Origin: Saccharothrix algeriensis
Lineage (GTDB): Bacteria > Actinomycetota > Actinomycetes > Mycobacteriales > Pseudonocardiaceae
Assembly: GCF_016907655.1 (NCBI RefSeq)
Contig: NZ_JAFBCL010000001.1
Span: 4,312,001-4,376,000, forward strand
Reading direction: 5' to 3'
Length of the DNA stretch: 64,000 nt
Shown: positions 63,142 to 64,000 of the stretch, in pieces
How positions within the stretch are numbered: position 1 is the stretch's first letter
Layout: every line of letters begins with the position of its first letter
Translations under genes and position numbers: made by a program
The notes under the pieces: generated by a model
What the model was told of the DNA's origin: nothing
What the model saw: only the letters and a program-made list of their open reading frames with translations
Databases searched by the model: none

Positions 63142-63219
63142 TCCACTCGCGTTTCGCCACCGCCCGCCGGACCTGACCCGTTCGCGCTTCGCCACCGCGC
63201 GTCGGACCCGATCCGCTCG
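63115..63219. repeat. 35-bp tandem repeat, three units, from the prmC 3' end
   Basis: Units at 63115-63149, 63150-63184 and 63185-63219 begin CGyTTCGCCACCGCsCG and differ at a few positions. The first contains the end of prmC and its stop codon; the others are non-coding duplications. Confidence 0.88.
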
Positions 63220-63439
63220 CGCTGCCGACCCGCGGGTCCGCCCGGCTCGCCGGGACGCGCCTTCCTGCCCGCTGAGGCGCGCTCGGCCGCCTTGTGGGCA
63301 CGTCCGCCGGGGTTTTCCCCGCCGGGACGCGTCCGCTCGTGCCACCGGGCGTTTCCGCCTGCCTGCCGGACGGGTCCGCTCAGGGTTCCGGGGCAGTTCT
63401 GCTCGCGGTCCTGCTCGCGGTCGTTGGGACGCGCGGGCA

Positions 63440-63690
63440 CGAGCCGTGGAGCGGCGCTGTCGGAGTGGCGCTGTCGGGGCGGTGCCGTCGGAGTGGCGTT
63501 GTCGGGGCGGTGCTGTCGGGGTGGTGCTCTTGGGCGGGCGCTGTCGGGGGCGCCACTGGGATGGGCACCGCCGGAATGGGCGCTGCTGAAGCGGGCGCTG
63601 CTGGGGTGAGGACTGCCGGGGTGGGCGCTGGTGGGGTGACACCGCTGGGACGAGCGCTGCCGAGGCAGGCGCCGCTGGGATGGGCTTCGC
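63440..63690. repeat. Degenerate short tandem repeats (about 15 bp) between prmC and sua5
   Basis: Variants of GGTGCTGTCGGGGTGGTG and GGGCGCTGCTGGGGTGAG recur with a period near 15 bp. Open frames on both strands are Ser/Pro/Thr/Ala/Arg repeats without start signals. The wider stretch 63220-63876 contains nothing else I can support. Confidence 0.65.
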
Positions 63691-63876
63691 AGGCGTCCCC
63701 TCGAGGTGAGCGCCCCCGACGCATACCCAACCACCCGACCCCGACGATTCCGGGCCGGTGGGCTGAGAGCGGACCGCCCCGGTCCTCAGCGCGCCGCGTG
63801 CGCGCTCCACGCGTCCGTTCGCGTGCAGCTGTGACCTCCGCCGCTCCCCGGGAACGACCTGTGCCAGGATCCACCC

Positions 63877-64000
63877 GTGAGCACGCTCTACGACTGCAGC
63901 GTCCAATCCGATCGGGCGGCCGGTCTCGCCGCCGCCGCCGGCGCGGTGCGGTCCGGGCGGCTGGTCGTCCTGCCCACCGACACCGTCTACGGCATCGGCT
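63877..64000 (+). CDS. Threonylcarbamoyl-AMP synthase (Sua5/YrdC/TsaC), 3' end outside window
   Basis: The first 41 residues are visible: MSTLYDCSVQSDRAAGL, then a helix and GRLVVLPTDTVYGIG, the Sua5 motif for ATP and threonine binding. The enzyme makes the precursor of t6A37 in tRNAs. GTG 63877 lies 6 nt after a CAGGAT box (63865-63870), again a likely leaderless start. It follows prmC, as is usual in actinobacteria. Confidence 0.9.
   Translation, partial: MSTLYDCSVQSDRAAGLAAAAGAVRSGRLVVLPTDTVYGIG

Noticed and set aside
62865..63734. Long minus-strand frame rich in Ser/Pro/Arg downstream of prmC
   Set aside because: It is low-complexity translation of tandem repeats and of the prmC antisense strand with no recognisable domain.

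Overview
The window is very GC-rich, has strong G/C third-codon bias, and starts many genes with GTG or with leaderless promoters (a TAnnnT box about 7 nt before the start codon). It carries the actinobacterial gene string nrtL-lysA-hom-thrC-thrB / rho / rpmE / prfA / prmC / sua5. This points to a filamentous actinomycete, most likely of the Pseudonocardiaceae (Saccharothrix, Lentzea or Actinosynnema type); the family is an inference from gene content.

Layout. 1-16 kb: secreted carbohydrate enzymes (a partial GH3 enzyme and a 1419-aa GH92 mannosidase divergent from a ROK regulator), an EamA exporter with a divergent MarR regulator, two coupled membrane proteins, a secreted endonuclease, an AraC-type regulator, a leaderless cation efflux gene and an EphD-like hydrolase/dehydrogenase fusion. 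16.0-32.4 kb: an accessory island starting at a tRNA-Arg(CCG) gene with a truncated tyrosine integrase and bounded by two decayed insertion sequences (IS5 type and IS630 type). Its cargo has visibly lower GC and is a DNA phosphorothioation defence locus. A rightward cysteine desulfurase / DUF4007 / large ATPase / PP-loop sulfurtransferase operon (SspABCD-like) faces a leftward, overlapping trio of SF2 helicase, GHKL ATPase and PLD-type nuclease that is probably the restriction arm.

32.7-36.5 kb: a MerR regulator fused to a sliding-clamp-like domain with a coupled partner gene, a secreted protein of unknown function and a NERD protein. 36.5-43.2 kb: a tightly overlapping biosynthetic operon (unusual aspartokinase, 1355-aa Pls-like membrane peptide synthetase, diaminobutyrate aminotransferase), most simply read as making a poly- or oligo-diaminobutyrate. 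44-47 kb: small membrane, MHYT, DUF305 and DUF3105 proteins. 47.4-55.8 kb: an aminoacylation-dead ArgS paralogue, lysA, hom, thrC and thrB in one operon, then rho with its own promoter, a leader of about 280 nt and an Arg/Asp-rich insertion. 57.6-64 kb: rpmE, prfA, a BAAT-like esterase, dihydrolipoamide dehydrogenase, prmC and the start of sua5.

The most striking non-coding structure is a pair of elements of about 445 bp (3.4 kb and 56-57.6 kb, in opposite orientation). Each carries terminal inverted repeats and two long perfect hairpins. The second copy is split by an intact IS630 element that duplicated a TA and appears to use a -1 programmed frameshift.
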